64,000 nucleotides of DNA from Dyadobacter fermentans (GTDB taxonomy: Bacteria; Bacteroidota; Bacteroidia; Cytophagales; Spirosomataceae): contig NZ_JAHXBN010000001.1 in NCBI RefSeq assembly GCF_019924045.1, positions 372,001 to 436,000 on the forward strand, written 5' to 3'. Below the pieces are notes generated by a model. The model saw only the letters and a program-made list of their open reading frames with translations. It searched no databases and was not told where the DNA came from. The position numbers and the translations under genes are program-made. Positions within the stretch are counted from its first letter, which is position 1. The number at the start of each line of letters is the position of its first letter. Positions 55,939 through 64,000 of this stretch are shown in pieces.

Positions 55939-56084
55939 TTGAATTCAGGGATTTGGTTCAATCATTGGAGCATAGGCTAGCCCCCCGGTATGGCCGGAGC
56001 GTAAAATTAGTAAAAAGGCTTGCAATGGTGTGACAAACTACTTTTTTACTACGAACTTTGGCCCAAACAATTTGTTTCGCTTAC

Positions 56085-57083
56085 ATGAAAGTTCTCATTA
56101 CCGGTGCGACAGGCTTGGTGGGCAGTGCAGTAGCCAGAAAGTTCTTGTCGGAAAATCATGAAGTATACGCGCTCGTGCGCCCCGGTGCGGATAGGCGCCT
56201 GCTCGCGGAGACGCATCCGCGATTAACCTGGGTGGAAGGCGATATTCTCGATGTGCTTTCCCTTGAAAAAGCCATAGAAGCGATGGATTATGTGGTGCAT
56301 ACAGCGGCCGTCGTGTCTTTTGTGCCGCGCGACCGGAAAATGATGTATAAGGTGAATGCGGAAGGAACTGCTAATGTGGTGAATGTGTGTTTGAAATACC
56401 AGACACAAAAGCTGGTGCATGTGAGTAGCATTGCCGCCATTGGCCGCCCCGATCCGCGCAAGCAGGCAACCGGCCAGGACGTGGTTTTGAACGAGGAGCA
56501 GCGCTGGGAGGATTCACCCGAAAATTCGGAGTATGCCAAAACCAAACATATGGCCGAACTGGAAGTGTGGCGGGGCATTGCCGAGGGGCTCAATGCCGTG
56601 ATTGTAAATCCCACGATCATTCTTGGCGAGGGCGATTGGGAGAAAAGCAGTACACAGCTTTTCCGGTACGTATATAGAGAAAAGCCATTTTATACCGAGG
56701 GCATTGCCAACGTTGTGGACGTAGTGGATGTGGCCGAAATCGTGTACCGCCTGGCGGGTTCGGATATCACCGGCGAGCGTTTCCTGCTCAACGCGGGGAG
56801 CATTTCGTATCATAATTTGTTCAATATGATAGCGGATAAAATGCGCCGTAAAAGACCTTCGTTCAAGGTTGGTGCTGGTTTGGCTGGTGTGATATGGAGG
56901 GTAGAGGCGGTGCGGACCTGGTTGTTGGGGACGAAGCCGCTGATTACCAGAGAAACAGCACAATCAGCCGCCAGAAAAATCAACTATGACAATGGCAAAA
57001 TCAGGAAAACATTGGATTTTCAATTTAAGTCAGTTGAGGAAACGGTGTCCCGCATTAGTGAAAGTTTGATTAGGAGGATTTGA
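56085..57083 (+). CDS. NAD-dependent epimerase/dehydratase (extended SDR)
   Basis: This 332-residue protein has the NAD motif VLITGATGLVGSAVARKF and the DYVVHTAAVVSF strand. The active-site Tyr-Lys is in SEYAKTKHMAELEVW and NPTIILGEGDW follows. The sequence resembles the dihydroflavonol-4-reductase/3-beta-HSD-like branch rather than nucleotide-sugar epimerases. Start is the ATG at 56085; a TTG at 56058 lies in the promoter area. The substrate is unknown. Confidence 0.9.
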   Translation: MKVLITGATGLVGSAVARKFLSENHEVYALVRPGADRRLLAETHPRLTWVEGDILDVLSLEKAIEAMDYVVHTAAVVSFVPRDRKMMYKVNAEGTANVVNVCLKYQTQKLVHVSSIAAIGRPDPRKQATGQDVVLNEEQRWEDSPENSEYAKTKHMAELEVWRGIAEGLNAVIVNPTIILGEGDWEKSSTQLFRYVYREKPFYTEGIANVVDVVDVAEIVYRLAGSDITGERFLLNAGSISYHNLFNMIADKMRRKRPSFKVGAGLAGVIWRVEAVRTWLLGTKPLITRETAQSAARKINYDNGKIRKTLDFQFKSVEETVSRISESLIRRI

Positions 57084-57159
57084 AATCCGGGGAATTATTT
57101 TATAACTTTCTTTCATTAACAGTGGTGCATTTGCCCTCGATTCTAACCTAGCGGTTCGT

Positions 57160-58566
57160 ATGATGGAGAAAAATTTTGGTGAAAGGAAGGATTATATGAA
57201 GGAGACACTGCTCAGGTTCGAAAGAATGCTGAAAACCAGCGAGCCGGTCTTTTTTGATTTGGACACTTACGAAAAGGTTACAGTACATTACATAGAAAAG
57301 GGGGATTGGGAAAAGGCTTTCAAAGCCTGTGAGATGGGCCTGTCGGACTACCCCTATTCGCTCGACCTGCTACTCAGCATGGTCCAGCTGCACGCCAACC
57401 GCGGAGAGCACGAAATGGCCCTCGAAATATTGGAGCGCGCATCACTTTTTCATCCCGGCGATATTGAAATCTCTTTCATGCAAGTGGCGGTAGCCAACAT
57501 GATGGGAGAGTATGAAGAGGCCATCGAGATTCTCGAGAACCTGCTCGGCAGGGTAGAGGACAGGGATGAGATTTACTTCCAGATCGGGCAGACTTACCAA
57601 AACTGGGGCAAATACGAAGACGCGATCAAGTATTATAAGCGGTCGCTTCGCAATAATCTGAACAACGAGAATGCGCTGTACGAACTGGCCCATTGCCTTG
57701 ACCTGGTAGGGCAGCTCGAAAGCCATTTGGAATATTATAACGACCTCGTCGATCGCGATCCGTTCTCGCATCATGCGTGGTACAATCTCGGGATTGCATT
57801 CAGCAAGCTGGAACGCCACGAGGATGCCGTACACGCGTATGAGTACGCGACGCTCATTAAGGATGATTTCGCCTCCGCGTTTTTCCAGCTTGGGAATTCC
57901 TACATGAACCTGGAAAAATATGAGGATGCGAAAATACAATACCTGCGTGCGATTGAGCTGGAAGGCGACCAACCCGAAACTTGCTGTTGCCTGGGTACTT
58001 GCTACGAGAAACTGGGTGAATTTGAAACAGCCATTAAATACTACCGCCAAACCGTCAAACTGGATAGCCAGTGGGACGACGGCTGGTATGGCCTCGGTAT
58101 CTGTTTCAGTGAGCTCGGTCGTTGGTATGAAGCGGTAGGTTTCCTCCGCAAGGCAATCCAGATCACCGAGCTGAACCCCGATTACTGGCTGGCTTTGGCC
58201 GAAACCGAATTCAAAGTAGGTAATGTCGTTTCGGCATTCGAAGCATTTGAAAAAGCAGCAGAAATAGAACCTTCCAACCCGGATATCTGGTTGAAATGGT
58301 CATACGTGCTGTTTGAGCAAGGCAACTATGCCCGTGCGTGCGACCTGCTGCAAGCTGCGATCGATGAAATGTCGGAGGAAGCGGATTTGTACTATCGTAT
58401 GGCTGTTTACCAGATCCATGCGGGGCAGTACCGCGAGGCATTGGTGAACCTCGAAATCGGTTTGACGCTCGATTACGATGCCCACGAGCAGCTTTTCGAT
58501 TTCTTCCCTGATCTGGAAAAACAGAAAGCATTGTACCGCATTATCGAGCAGTACCGTGAGAAATAA
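57160..58566 (+). CDS. TPR-repeat protein
   Basis: This 468-residue soluble protein is built almost wholly of TPR repeats (about 12; for example YFQIGQTYQNWGKYEDAIKY, AWYNLGIAFSKLERHEDAVH). It has no signal peptide. It is a scaffold-type protein found next to SDR or glycosyltransferase genes in Cytophagales; partner unknown. It ends one base before the end of the convergent glycosyltransferase gene. Confidence 0.9.
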   Translation: MMEKNFGERKDYMKETLLRFERMLKTSEPVFFDLDTYEKVTVHYIEKGDWEKAFKACEMGLSDYPYSLDLLLSMVQLHANRGEHEMALEILERASLFHPGDIEISFMQVAVANMMGEYEEAIEILENLLGRVEDRDEIYFQIGQTYQNWGKYEDAIKYYKRSLRNNLNNENALYELAHCLDLVGQLESHLEYYNDLVDRDPFSHHAWYNLGIAFSKLERHEDAVHAYEYATLIKDDFASAFFQLGNSYMNLEKYEDAKIQYLRAIELEGDQPETCCCLGTCYEKLGEFETAIKYYRQTVKLDSQWDDGWYGLGICFSELGRWYEAVGFLRKAIQITELNPDYWLALAETEFKVGNVVSAFEAFEKAAEIEPSNPDIWLKWSYVLFEQGNYARACDLLQAAIDEMSEEADLYYRMAVYQIHAGQYREALVNLEIGLTLDYDAHEQLFDFFPDLEKQKALYRIIEQYREK

Positions 58567-59688
58567 TTACCTCAGACTTTCGTAAAGCTGAACAAGTTGC
58601 CGTGCAATGTGTTTCCCTGAAAATTGTTGAACATGTTGCTTGCCGGCCTCGGATAAAGTCTTTCTAAGATGAACATCAGTGACCAGTTTTTGTAGCTGTT
58701 CGCTGATGTTTTCTGTTTGAAAGGGATCCGCATAAAGCCCGCCCGGTCCGCCGGCTTCTTCCAGGCAGGAACCTCTGGCCGCCAACACTGCCGTGCCACT
58801 GTGCAATGCCTCGACGATGGGAATCCCGAAGCCTTCATAAATGGAGATATAAGCGAATACGTCTGCCTGTTGGTACAATGCGGGCAAATGCGGCGTCGAC
58901 ACGTTATGGAGCAGCAGTACCCTGTTTTCGAGTTTCAGCCGTTGGATCGTATCCTTGATTTTCTGCAAATAGCCGGTTGGCTTACCTACCAATACCAGTT
59001 TGAAATCATGGTTTTTCAAATGGGCAAATGCTTCTACCAGCCGGTGCTGATTTTTACGCTCTTCCAAAGTGCCTACACAAAGAATAAACGGGCCTTCGAT
59101 TCCGTACTCAGCGCAAATGCGGCCGCTTTCTTCCGAAGTAAGCTGTTTTTGAAATACCGGATTGCAGTCCTGGTAAATGACTTCGATTTTGCTGTCATCA
59201 ACGCCATACAGCTCGATCAGGTCGCGGCGCGTTTGATCGCTTACTGCTACCACGGAATCGGCACGCTTGCAGGCCGACTGGAATTTGTGGCGGTAAATGG
59301 CGCGGTCGACAGGTTTGAAAAGATGTGGCAGCCTTTCGAATATCAGGTCGTGAATGGTAACAACGGACCTGATGCCCGCCTGGTGGAGCCCCTGCGGGAT
59401 TTCATTGCTAAGCCCGTGGTAAATGCCGATATGGTCGTCGCGCAGCTGTCGGGTAATCCGCGAGTACCTCCAATAGGCCGACAGCCTTTGGTCGATGAAC
59501 CCTTTGGGGTAACGGATTGATCCGCTGGGAAATCCGTCGAACAGATGTCGCTTGTTTTTGGGGGTGTAGGCAAGATATTCGTGCTCGGGCTCATGCGCCG
59601 TTAATGCATCGAGCACGAAGCGGCTGTAATTTCCCAGACCAGTTTTGTTGGCAAACGCTCTTTTAGCGTCGAATCCGATGCGCATCAT
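58567..59688 (-). CDS. Glycosyltransferase family 4 (GT-B)
   Basis: This 373-residue GT-B enzyme has an N-terminal half with IGFDAKRAFANKTGLGNYSRF. The C-terminal GT4 domain has LCVGTLEERKNQHRLVEAFA and the donor-binding FAYISIYEGFGIPIVEALHS (E-x7-E motif). Two Met codons (59688, 59685) precede RIGFDAKR. The sugar donor and acceptor are unknown; the gene is isolated from a larger glycan cluster. Confidence 0.93.
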   Translation of the reverse strand: MMRIGFDAKRAFANKTGLGNYSRFVLDALTAHEPEHEYLAYTPKNKRHLFDGFPSGSIRYPKGFIDQRLSAYWRYSRITRQLRDDHIGIYHGLSNEIPQGLHQAGIRSVVTIHDLIFERLPHLFKPVDRAIYRHKFQSACKRADSVVAVSDQTRRDLIELYGVDDSKIEVIYQDCNPVFQKQLTSEESGRICAEYGIEGPFILCVGTLEERKNQHRLVEAFAHLKNHDFKLVLVGKPTGYLQKIKDTIQRLKLENRVLLLHNVSTPHLPALYQQADVFAYISIYEGFGIPIVEALHSGTAVLAARGSCLEEAGGPGGLYADPFQTENISEQLQKLVTDVHLRKTLSEAGKQHVQQFSGKHIARQLVQLYESLR

Positions 59689-59721
59689 GTATCACTGCAA
59701 GGCTTTCCGGGCAAAAGTCCG

Positions 59722-59729
59722 TATTTTTG
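59722..59729 (+). promoter_or_regulatory. -7 promoter element TATTTTTG upstream of the M16 gene
   Basis: This exact TAnnTTTG match lies 47 bases before the ATG at 59776. The leader contains a small hairpin (CCACC/GGTGG at 59737-59756). Confidence 0.5.
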
Positions 59730-59775
59730 CGGATACCACCGAAAATTATTGGTGGCTATTTTGTGTTAAAAAGGA

Positions 59776-61068
59776 ATGAAGAGAAACAATGTCCGCAAAC
59801 GGGCTAACCCCAAAGCATCCTCCCTTTCAACAGCCGAAGAATATCAGATACACACGCTGGCCAATGGGATCCGCATTGCACATAAGCAGGTTCCTTACAC
59901 GCAAATAGCGCATTGCGGCATTATGCTCGATATCGGTAGCCGCGACGAACAGCCGCACCAGCAAGGCCTGGCCCATTTTTGGGAACACATGGCTTTCAAG
60001 GGCACTGAAAAACGAAGCTCCTACCACGTGATCAACCGGCTTGAAAACGTCGGCGGTGAGCTGAATGCCTATACTACCAAAGAGAAAATATGCTTCCATG
60101 CCTCGGTCCTCGACGATCATTTCGAGAAAGCGATGGATTTGCTGGCCGATATTACTTTTCACTCCGTGTTTCCTGATAAGCAGATCGAGCGGGAGCGGAA
60201 TGTGATTTTGGAAGAAATGTCGATGTATGTCGATTCGCCGGAAGATGCCATTCAGGATGATTTCGATCAGCTGATCTTCCCGGAACACGCGTTGGGTGCC
60301 AATATCCTCGGCACGGCCGAAACAGTCAACTCATTTGGCCGCGAGCATTTATACGAATTTATTAATCATAATATCGACACCGAGCGCATTGTGGTGTCGT
60401 CGGTGAGCCGCCTGCCGTTTTCGAGGGTAGTACGCATTGCTGAGAAGTACCTGGGCGGTGTGCCGCACCGTACGACCAGCAGGGAGCGTATCGCGCCGCA
60501 TATCTATACGCCCGTGCGTCAGGAGCGCGAGCGCCCGATCCAGCAGGCGCAGGTGGCGATGGGTCAGCCGGCCTATGCATTGCTCGATGAGCGCCGTTTG
60601 CCGTTTTTTATGCTGGTGAATTTGCTCGGCGGGCCGGGAATGAACTCCCGCTTTAACCTCTCGTTGCGTGAGAAATATGGGTTTGTGTATTCGATCGAAG
60701 CGAATTATACCCCGTACCTCGACAGTGGATTCATGGGTATTTTCTTCGGCACTGAGAAAAAGCAATTGAATAAGAGTATTTCTTTGATAAACAAAGAGTT
60801 GAAGCGAATTAGAGAAGTGCCTCTGACTACGCTGCAACTGCATCAAACCAAAGTGCAGCTCATGGGACAGCTGGCGATGTCGGAAGAAAGCAACATGAGT
60901 TTTATGCTCATGATGGCGAAAAGCATTCTCGACACCGGCAAGGTCGACTCGCTACCGGAGATTTTCGGCGAAATCGAGCAGATTAGTGCGGCACAGTTGC
61001 AGGAAATCGCGATGGAGCTGTTTAATGAGCAGAATTTTAGCTATCTGACGTTCCTGCCAGAGGAATGA
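59776..61068 (+). CDS. M16 family zinc peptidase
   Basis: This 430-residue catalytic M16 protein has the inverted zinc motif HFWEHMAFKGT (HxxEH). The third ligand Glu comes about 75 residues later in RNVILEEMSM, and the C-terminal substrate Arg/Tyr region is LREKYGFVYSIEANY. There is no signal peptide, so it may be cytosolic, in contrast to the exported pairs of the group. It is convergent with a second M16 gene and they share a terminator. Confidence 0.93.
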   Translation: MKRNNVRKRANPKASSLSTAEEYQIHTLANGIRIAHKQVPYTQIAHCGIMLDIGSRDEQPHQQGLAHFWEHMAFKGTEKRSSYHVINRLENVGGELNAYTTKEKICFHASVLDDHFEKAMDLLADITFHSVFPDKQIERERNVILEEMSMYVDSPEDAIQDDFDQLIFPEHALGANILGTAETVNSFGREHLYEFINHNIDTERIVVSSVSRLPFSRVVRIAEKYLGGVPHRTTSRERIAPHIYTPVRQERERPIQQAQVAMGQPAYALLDERRLPFFMLVNLLGGPGMNSRFNLSLREKYGFVYSIEANYTPYLDSGFMGIFFGTEKKQLNKSISLINKELKRIREVPLTTLQLHQTKVQLMGQLAMSEESNMSFMLMMAKSILDTGKVDSLPEIFGEIEQISAAQLQEIAMELFNEQNFSYLTFLPEE

Positions 61069-61080
61069 TTCGTTTTTACA

Positions 61081-61134
61081 TTAACACAAAAAGGCGCTGC
61101 TGTTCATTGAAACGGCAGCGCCTTTTTGTGTTAA
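61081..61134. terminator. Perfect 20-bp bidirectional terminator
   Basis: The 20-base arms at 61081-61100 and 61115-61134 are exact reverse complements and include A/T flanks that give T-runs on both strands. It lies between two convergent M16 genes. Confidence 0.9.
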
Positions 61135-61141
61135 TCTCTCC

Positions 61142-62383
61142 TTATTTCGCTTCGGCGCGGTAATACATTGTTGACGTATTCCCGGGCCTCAGAATGTTTT
61201 TTGCGGCATTGTTGATATCGTCGGGAGTGAGCGCCCTGATAATGTCGGCATCGGCATTGGCCCAATCCACGTTGCCCGCGTTGGCGGCAAATGCGAGGTT
61301 CATCGCCCGGTTGAGCAGCTCTACCTCCGAAAATGCCAGAGACGCTTCCGATTGGTTTTTTACCTTGGTTACCTCTTCTTCTGAAGCACCATTTTCAACG
61401 ATTTCCTGCAAAATTTCAGTCACCGCTGCGTCGGCTTCTTCCAATGTGACGCCCGGGTTCAGGTTCCCTTTCACCATCAGAAGTCCCGGGTCGAGCGATG
61501 AAATGATGCTACCGCTCACACTGTTGAACAGTGCGCGCTCTTTTAATAATTTCTGATACAGACGTGAAGATTTCCCTCTACCCAAAACATCACTGAGCAG
61601 ATCGCCCGCGTAAAAACCGGGTTCATACCTTCCTGGCATGTGGAAAACCTTAATCAGCGAGTTGAGCGGGACATTAGCGGATGTTTCGAGGAACCTGGCT
61701 TCGGTTTGAACCGGTTCGGCTGGCAGGTTGCGGACGTAAGCTGGGCCGGCTGAGATTCCACCAAACCATTTTTCGGCCAGCTCCTGTACTTTTTCGAATG
61801 ACACGGCACCTGCGACTACCATTACCGCATTGTTGGGACGGTAGAAACGGAAGAAGAAATCCTGCACATCATCCATGGTAGCGCGTTCGATGTGGCCGAT
61901 GTCCTTGCCGATCGTCGCCCAGCGATAGGGGTGCGTTTTGTAGGCTAATGGCCGCAATTTAAGCCACATATCACCATAAGGCTGGTTGAGATACCGCTGT
62001 TTGAACTCCTCGATCACAACCTTGCGCTGTACTTCGAGCACATTGGGGTCAAACGAAAGGCTCAGCATCCGGTCGGATTCCAGCCAGAATGCCGTTTCTA
62101 CATTATCTGCGGGTAATGTGATGTAGTAGTTGGTAATATCGGGAGAGGTAAATGCGTTATTCTCGCCGCCCACGTTCTGCACCGGAATATCGTAGCTGGG
62201 AATGTTTTTGGAACCGCCGAACATCAAATGTTCAAACAAATGGGCAAAACCGGTACGATCTTCGTCTTCATCCCGTGAGCCAACGTTATACAGGATATTT
62301 ACCGCAGCCATGGGTGTTGAAAAGTCTTCGTGGACAAATACCCGAAGGCCGTTACCCAAAGTAAACTGCTTGTAGCGAATCAT
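61142..62383 (-). CDS. M16 family zinc peptidase
   Basis: This 413-residue catalytic M16 protein has HLFEHLMFGGS (HxxEH) and the third ligand in KVVIEEFKQRY. The second-domain Arg/Tyr region is GKSSRLYQKLLKERAL. It lacks a signal peptide. The gene has no inactive M16 partner next to it; such pairs are common in Bacteroidota, and the half gene at 2-793 is far away. Substrate unknown. Confidence 0.93.
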   Translation of the reverse strand: MIRYKQFTLGNGLRVFVHEDFSTPMAAVNILYNVGSRDEDEDRTGFAHLFEHLMFGGSKNIPSYDIPVQNVGGENNAFTSPDITNYYITLPADNVETAFWLESDRMLSLSFDPNVLEVQRKVVIEEFKQRYLNQPYGDMWLKLRPLAYKTHPYRWATIGKDIGHIERATMDDVQDFFFRFYRPNNAVMVVAGAVSFEKVQELAEKWFGGISAGPAYVRNLPAEPVQTEARFLETSANVPLNSLIKVFHMPGRYEPGFYAGDLLSDVLGRGKSSRLYQKLLKERALFNSVSGSIISSLDPGLLMVKGNLNPGVTLEEADAAVTEILQEIVENGASEEEVTKVKNQSEASLAFSEVELLNRAMNLAFAANAGNVDWANADADIIRALTPDDINNAAKNILRPGNTSTMYYRAEAK

Positions 62384-62522
62384 ATTTTAGCAAAAAGGAA
62401 GTTGAATAGAGAGAATATGCCCAAAATAAAACCTGCGGTCGAAACCCGCACCATCGATTATGGGTTATAAACAAAGCTACTGTTCAGCTGGGATACCACC
62501 AAACCAATTTGAGTCGAAAGCC

Positions 62523-63641
62523 ATGCAAATTACACTTCGTTCCCTATGCCTGGGGATTTTACTTGCCCTTTGTTCCATCCAGGCCAATGCCCAATTGCTG
62601 AATGACCCCGCCTCATTAAAACACATCCAGAACAGCCTCGATAAAATCTATAACTACGAGTTCGATGAAGCGGTTCAGATCATCGATCAGGTAGAGAAAA
62701 AATATCCTAACCACCCGGTTTCCTACATCCTGGACTCGTTTCTCCTCTATTGGAAATATCTGCCGATTAAAGACAATCCGGCCAAATCGAAAGAGTATAT
62801 CCATAAACTCGATCAGTGCCTGGAAGCGATCAACAAGCGCTACGGAAAGAATAGTACAGATCCCGAAGCCGTGTTTTATACCATGGTGGCGCGGGGCTAT
62901 ATGGCAATGATGTACAACTACCGCGGCGAAATGATGGCCGCGGCAGGTGAGGGAAAAAAAGCCTATAATGCATTTGTGGAAGGCTTCAAACTGATGCATA
63001 AGAACCCGGAGTTCTACTTCACATCGGGGATGTATAATTATTATGTAGAAGTGTATCCGGAAGAACATCCGATCGTAAAGCCATTGCTGGTGTTTTTCAA
63101 AAACGGAGACAAAGCGCTGGGTTTAAAACAGGTAGATACGGCTACAAAAGTCGGGACGATCACGAAAGCGGAGTCGTGCTACTACATTTCGCACATTTAC
63201 CTGAAATATGAATCGAAGCCTGAGAAGGCGGTTTCTTACATGGAAAAGCTGGTGGAAATGTACCCCCGGAATCCTATTTACCTGATGAAGCATTTAGAAG
63301 CACAACTGCTCTCGGGCAGGTACGACGAGGCGTATGAAGGCGTACAACTGCTCCGGAAGCAAAGCGCCGGTTTTTACCCGGTTGCCTGGCGGACGTTTCA
63401 GGGGATTCTGGAAGAAAAAGACCGGAAAAACGACGCCGCTGCCCAAAAGGAATACCTGGCTGCGCTCAAAACGCCTCACGACGATCAATACACGAAAGAA
63501 TATCACGCATTCGCCTATGCTGGTCTCGCACGCATTTCCGCGCGTGCAGGCAACAAGGCGAAAGCCAGGGAATATTATAAAAAATGCCTTGGCAAAGCCG
63601 AATATCGCTCGATCGTCCGGGAGGCCAAGGCATTCAAATGA
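62523..63641 (+). CDS. Exported TPR-like protein
   Basis: This 372-residue protein has a signal peptide (MQITLRSLCLGILLALCSIQ to ANAQ) and then helical repeats of TPR type (AVQIIDQVEKKYPNHPVSYI, AVSYMEKLVEMYPRNPIYLM, AREYYKKCLGKAE). Start is the ATG at 62523; the TTG or GTG-type codons upstream add a polar stretch that would block the signal. It is probably periplasmic. The family is unnamed to me. Confidence 0.88.
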   Translation: MQITLRSLCLGILLALCSIQANAQLLNDPASLKHIQNSLDKIYNYEFDEAVQIIDQVEKKYPNHPVSYILDSFLLYWKYLPIKDNPAKSKEYIHKLDQCLEAINKRYGKNSTDPEAVFYTMVARGYMAMMYNYRGEMMAAAGEGKKAYNAFVEGFKLMHKNPEFYFTSGMYNYYVEVYPEEHPIVKPLLVFFKNGDKALGLKQVDTATKVGTITKAESCYYISHIYLKYESKPEKAVSYMEKLVEMYPRNPIYLMKHLEAQLLSGRYDEAYEGVQLLRKQSAGFYPVAWRTFQGILEEKDRKNDAAAQKEYLAALKTPHDDQYTKEYHAFAYAGLARISARAGNKAKAREYYKKCLGKAEYRSIVREAKAFK

Positions 63642-63651
63642 GGCTGGGAAG

Positions 63652-64000
63652 TTAGTTTGGAAACAGGCTCTTGTCGAGTCCCGGAATGATTTTCAGCGCA
63701 TTTTTATAGTAAAGCTTTTTCAAAACTTCATCGGATAGTCCCATTCCGTACATGCGCCAGAACGCGTGGTACTTTTTGTGGTAGGGGAAATACTCGTCCT
63801 CGGTTTCCAGCACGCGGAAATAGGTGGCGTATTCGGCCGGTACCCAGCTGTCTTTTCCAAAAAGGACGCGGTCCTGGTATTTGTCAAAAAATTTCTTGGC
63901 TGTGCGCGGCTGACGGCCGAGTTCGGCAATGACGGCGCCTATTTCCACATACATATTCGGGAAAGCGATCATCAGGCTGTCGAGTTTTTTGAGGTTGTTG
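63652..64000 (-). CDS. Amidohydrolase family protein, C-terminal part (cut by window end)
   Basis: The frame is open to the window edge and shows about 115 residues of the C-terminal part of an amidohydrolase-2 TIM barrel. NMYVEIGAVIAELGRQPRTA is followed by YQDRVLFGKDSW, with the conserved Asp of the metal site, and the final helix DEVLKKLYYKNALKIIPG. Metal-binding His residues would lie in the missing part. The C-terminal helix with the N-A pattern is common in predicted decarboxylases and lactonases of this family. Confidence 0.85.
   Translation of the reverse strand, partial: NNLKKLDSLMIAFPNMYVEIGAVIAELGRQPRTAKKFFDKYQDRVLFGKDSWVPAEYATYFRVLETEDEYFPYHKKYHAFWRMYGMGLSDEVLKKLYYKNALKIIPGLDKSLFPN

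Overview
The window reads as a continuous piece of chromosome from a Bacteroidota member of the order Cytophagales. It most resembles Dyadobacter and relatives in Spirosomataceae; this is judged from gene content and protein style, not from a database search. The supporting signs are -7 boxes of the TAnnTTTG type, weak or absent Shine-Dalgarno sequences with several TTG starts, a type IX secretion (T9SS) gene (porQ) together with a secreted glycosidase that carries a C-terminal T9SS sorting domain, paired DUF1080 and Gfo/Idh/MocA sugar proteins, DUF4494, and a Bacteroidota-type RRM RNA-binding protein. Base composition is moderately GC-rich and even. I saw no tRNA, rRNA, CRISPR array, prophage or insertion sequence. 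Both window edges cut genes.

Layout. 1-5.8 kb: end of an M16 peptidase, two tandem PafA-like phosphatases, then a convergent SPFH/NfeD membrane pair. 5.9-10 kb: a GH9 glycosidase and an acyl-CoA dehydrogenase. 10.2-12.5 kb: UDP-glucose dehydrogenase and UDP-glucuronate decarboxylase, which together make UDP-xylose, followed by a REP-like palindrome and a strong bidirectional terminator. 12.6-15.5 kb: frr, pyrH, a biotin carrier protein and a Dus enzyme on the minus strand. 15.6-29.8 kb: mostly plus-strand housekeeping and envelope genes (CPBP protease, cdsA, exonuclease III, a pseudouridine synthase, mutS, a nucleoside permease) with minus-strand lpxH and DUF4494 inside. 29.8-38.2 kb: RRM protein, RES/Xre toxin-antitoxin pair, a giant HEAT plus double DUF1080 protein with a Gfo/Idh/MocA oxidoreductase, and the carboxyltransferase of an acyl-CoA carboxylase. 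38.3-48.5 kb: porQ, a DHFR-like reductase, a ModF-like ABC ATPase, a DJ-1/PfpI protein, clpB, a secreted YciI-like protein, lysA, pyrF and rfbC. 48.5-51.9 kb: a DJ-1-like protein without the usual cysteine, then a four-gene signalling operon. 52-64 kb: a SelW-like protein, an Hsp20-like protein, metG, an SDR, a large TPR protein, a glycosyltransferase, two convergent M16 peptidases, a second TPR protein and the end of an amidohydrolase.

The best candidate for an undescribed system is the minus-strand operon at 49234-51872. It encodes a small protein ending in CPRHC, a seven-helix membrane protein, a histidine kinase with one helix and no recognisable sensor domain, and a NarL-type response regulator. 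The kinase overlaps the membrane protein gene by 14 bases, which suggests that the membrane protein is the missing sensor. Secondary points of interest are a possible small RNA or attenuated leader at 52125-52230, the HEAT/DUF1080 fusion, and a DJ-1 fold protein with alanine at the nucleophile position.
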